In this document: one piece after another, positions 38,692 to 40,332 of the stretch
Layout: every line of letters begins with the position of its first letter
Position numbering within the stretch: position 1 is the stretch's first letter
Origin: Streptomyces sp. rh34
GTDB lineage: Bacteria; Actinomycetota; Actinomycetes; Streptomycetales; Streptomycetaceae
Reading direction: 5' to 3'
Length of the DNA stretch: 40,332 nt
Assembly: GCF_002551245.1 (NCBI RefSeq)
Contig: NZ_NTGZ01000038.1
Span: forward strand, 1 to 40,332
The notes under the pieces: model-generated
Seen by the model: the letters and a program-made list of their open reading frames with translations, nothing else
What the model was told of the DNA's origin: nothing
The model's database searches: none
Program-made: the position numbers and the translations under genes

Positions 38692-39978
38692 TCAGGAGCC
38701 CGGCCCCGCGTCAGGGGCCTCGCCGCGCCGGTGCACCCGGGAGGCCGCGAGGCCCCCGAGGAAGCCGGTGACCAGGCCCCACAGCACCGCGAGCCCGAGC
38801 GCGGTCCACAGCTTCGGGCGCAGCGACACCTCCCCGCCGAGTCCGCCGCCCAGGTCCCCGAGGCCCAGGAGGGACAGTCCGTAGTGGGCGGAGATCCGGG
38901 CGGTGAGGCAGATGAACAGCACGGTCAGGGCGAGCGCCACCGCCATGTGCACCGCGTGCTGCCACAGCCGCGTCCGGGCGGGCGAACGCGCCGCCATGAG
39001 GAAGGCCGCGGCGAGCACCAGTACGGCGACGGCGACCACGAGCCAGCGGACGCGCCCGTCCTGTTCGGCGAGGGTGCCCAGGTTCAGGGTGGAGAGGTCG
39101 GGGGTGCGCAGGACGGAGTCGAGCACCTGGGGCATGGGCAGCCCGAAGGGGCCGTCCACCTTGCCCTCCCAGGACGCGCCGAGGCCGAGGGTGAGCGCGA
39201 GCCAGACCAGGTTGGGCAGTCCGAGGAGGAGCACCGCGGCGGTCTCGGCGGGGTGCCCCCGCGTGATCATCACGACGATTCCGGCGACGACGCCGAGCGC
39301 GACACACGCGAGGAGCAGCGCCACCATGGCGTACGCCGCCGGGCGCACCGCTTCCTGGAAGCGCAGCAGCCGGGCCGGGAGCGGGGCCCCGCGCGAGACG
39401 AGCAGGGCCAGCACGAGGACACCGGCCAGCCACAGCAGCCCGAGGACCAGGGTGAGCGGGATCTCCGCCCGGAATCCGACCTTCGGAGCGTTGCCGAGGA
39501 GATCCCCGGCCCCGCTGTCGGTGAGGTCGTCGACCGAGAGGGTGAAGGTGTGCCGGGCGATCAGCGAGAGCACGATCAGCGCGATGATCCACAGGGCGGC
39601 GACGCGGCCCGCCCAGCCGGCCAGTTCGCGGCCTCCGGCGACGGCCCGGTGGTGGAGCGGGCGGAGGAATCCCCGGGCGACCAGGAGTGCGCCCACCAGG
39701 GTCACCGAGAGCGGCAGGACCGAGAGGTCGGCCTGCGTCCCCACGAGGGAACCGGCGTCCCCGGAGAGCCCGACGGAGCCGCCCGCCGCCATCACCACCA
39801 CTGCGGCGACGACGGCCGGGAAGGCGCCGCCGGGCAGCCCGGCGGCGCCGGCGGCCCACAGGCCCAGGGCCGCCGCCACCACCATGGCCAGCACGCCGGT
39901 GAGAACCGCCAGCAGCGCCTCACGCCAGCCGTGGGGGGAGCGTGCGCTGTTCTCGTCGTTACTCGCCCGGACGTTCAC
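38692..39978 (-). CDS. streptophobe-family polytopic membrane protein
   Basis: A 428-residue, very hydrophobic protein with about ten membrane segments. Its composition and length, the N-terminal WREALLAVLTGVLAMVVAAA, the GLPNLVWLALTLGLGASWEG segment and the C-terminal ALGLAVLWGLVTGFLGGLAA fit the streptophobe family, found in Streptomyces and of unknown function. A hydrophilic segment (RHTFTLSVDDLTDSGAGDLL) lies after the fourth helix. GTG start at 39978 after a G-rich stretch; no ATG nearby. It is convergent with the kinase operon and divergent from the Pro/Gly-rich gene at the window end. A link to the kinase module is possible from proximity alone. Confidence 0.82.
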   Translation of the reverse strand: MNVRASNDENSARSPHGWREALLAVLTGVLAMVVAAALGLWAAGAAGLPGGAFPAVVAAVVVMAAGGSVGLSGDAGSLVGTQADLSVLPLSVTLVGALLVARGFLRPLHHRAVAGGRELAGWAGRVAALWIIALIVLSLIARHTFTLSVDDLTDSGAGDLLGNAPKVGFRAEIPLTLVLGLLWLAGVLVLALLVSRGAPLPARLLRFQEAVRPAAYAMVALLLACVALGVVAGIVVMITRGHPAETAAVLLLGLPNLVWLALTLGLGASWEGKVDGPFGLPMPQVLDSVLRTPDLSTLNLGTLAEQDGRVRWLVVAVAVLVLAAAFLMAARSPARTRLWQHAVHMAVALALTVLFICLTARISAHYGLSLLGLGDLGGGLGGEVSLRPKLWTALGLAVLWGLVTGFLGGLAASRVHRRGEAPDAGPGS

Positions 39979-40169
39979 GCCCCCACGCTAAGCAGGGACC
40001 GAACGCTCCGCTCCCCGGAGAACCGGTTCCTCCCTCCGCTTGCGGGGAGCACCGGGGCAGGACAGACAATGAGGCGAAATGCCCTGGATTGTCGACTGAT
40101 ATGTCCGGTACGGAAACGAGACCGGGCAGGGACGTCCGGGGCGGGTACCGACGTCGGGGAGCAGAGCCC
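39979..40169. promoter_or_regulatory. divergent promoter region
   Basis: A 191-base gap between divergent genes. GCTCCCCG at 40010-40017 and CGGGGAGC at 40043-40050 form an 8-bp inverted repeat, and within it AACCGGTT at 40021-40028 is self-complementary. An AT-richer stretch (TGGATTGTCGACTGATATGT) at about 40083-40102 may hold the rightward promoter. Confidence 0.4.
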
Positions 40170-40332
40170 GTGAGTGTCCAACCGCCGCCATCCGGCCGCC
40201 CCACAGGACCACCGTCCGGCCCGCTCTCTGGCCCCGCGGATACCGGTCCCACACCGCCCCCTCCCACCGTGTCGGGCCCGCCACCCGGCCCGCCCAGCGG
40301 CGGCGACCACGGCGGACCGCACGGTTCAGGAG
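40170..40332 (+). CDS. Pro/Gly-rich N-terminus of a protein running off the window
   Basis: A GTG at 40170, eight bases after GGGGAG, opens a frame that stays open to the window end: 54 codons beginning MSVQPPPSGRPTGPPSGPLS and rich in Pro, Gly and Ser. Such low-complexity cytoplasmic leaders are common before a membrane helix in Streptomyces membrane-anchored proteins. Proteins with this kind of start (for example DUF6777-type) do occur near streptophobe genes, as far as I recall, but the identity cannot be told from this fragment. Confidence 0.65.
   Translation, partial: MSVQPPPSGRPTGPPSGPLSGPADTGPTPPPPTVSGPPPGPPSGGDHGGPHGSG

Noticed and set aside
1..40332. tRNA, rRNA, CRISPR arrays, insertion sequences and prophage genes
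   Set aside because: I looked for cloverleaf-like sequences, spaced direct repeats, transposase motifs and integrase genes and saw none; a tRNA or RNA search program could still find something missed by eye.

Overview
The window is high-GC actinomycete DNA with the codon use, GTG/TTG starts and gene families of Streptomyces. The RppA-type polyketide synthase at 6737-7855 agrees closely with the Streptomyces griseus enzyme as I remember it, so a strain of the griseus clade is the best guess. The first 31 bases are a sequencing adapter, so position 1 is the artificial end of an assembled contig.

Layout. 34-1675: an ArsR-type regulator and an unusual siderophore-binding-type protein without an export signal. 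1902-6637: a secreted reprolysin-like zinc protease, a BrkB/YihY membrane protein, a small cupin, a LacI regulator and a secreted subtilisin-like protease. 6737-9110: a two-gene cassette, cytochrome P450 then type III polyketide synthase rppA, expected to make hexahydroxyperylenequinone-type melanin. 9258-13211: a translationally coupled siderophore ABC transporter operon (lipoprotein, two permeases, ATPase) behind a DmdR/IdeR-type iron box, with an AraC regulator just upstream. 14462-16915: a hotdog thioesterase and an Otr(A)/Tet(M)-like ribosome-protection GTPase whose decoding-centre loop is altered.

17050-33265 is best read as one sugar-furanoside utilisation locus. A leftward operon codes for a YtfQ-like sugar-binding lipoprotein, a double ATPase, two permeases, a LacI regulator and aldose 1-epimerase. 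Rightward from the same intergenic region lie a decayed GH127 (beta-L-arabinofuranosidase family) pseudogene and a secreted GH2 enzyme with a C-terminal arabinofuranose-binding (AbfB/CBM42) domain. After an S33 peptidase comes a 1101-residue secreted PA14-GH2-LamG enzyme. CAACG-centred operator-like sites precede the transporter operon, the hydrolase side and the second GH2 gene, which suggests one LacI-controlled regulon. My inference is that the secreted GH2 enzymes release galactofuranose or arabinofuranose and the transporter imports it.

33273-40332 holds a frameshifted small membrane-protein gene, an anti-sigma-factor-type ATPase ending in a perfect 26-bp hairpin, and a three-gene signalling module: a twin-FHA ABC exporter (Rv1747-like), a protein with six 11-residue PTRVV-type repeats, and a soluble Ser/Thr kinase whose tail carries the same APTRV motif. 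This looks like a kinase, phospho-threonine scaffold and FHA-gated exporter. A convergent streptophobe-family membrane protein and the first 54 codons of a Pro/Gly-rich protein complete the window. No rRNA, tRNA, CRISPR array or insertion sequence was seen.
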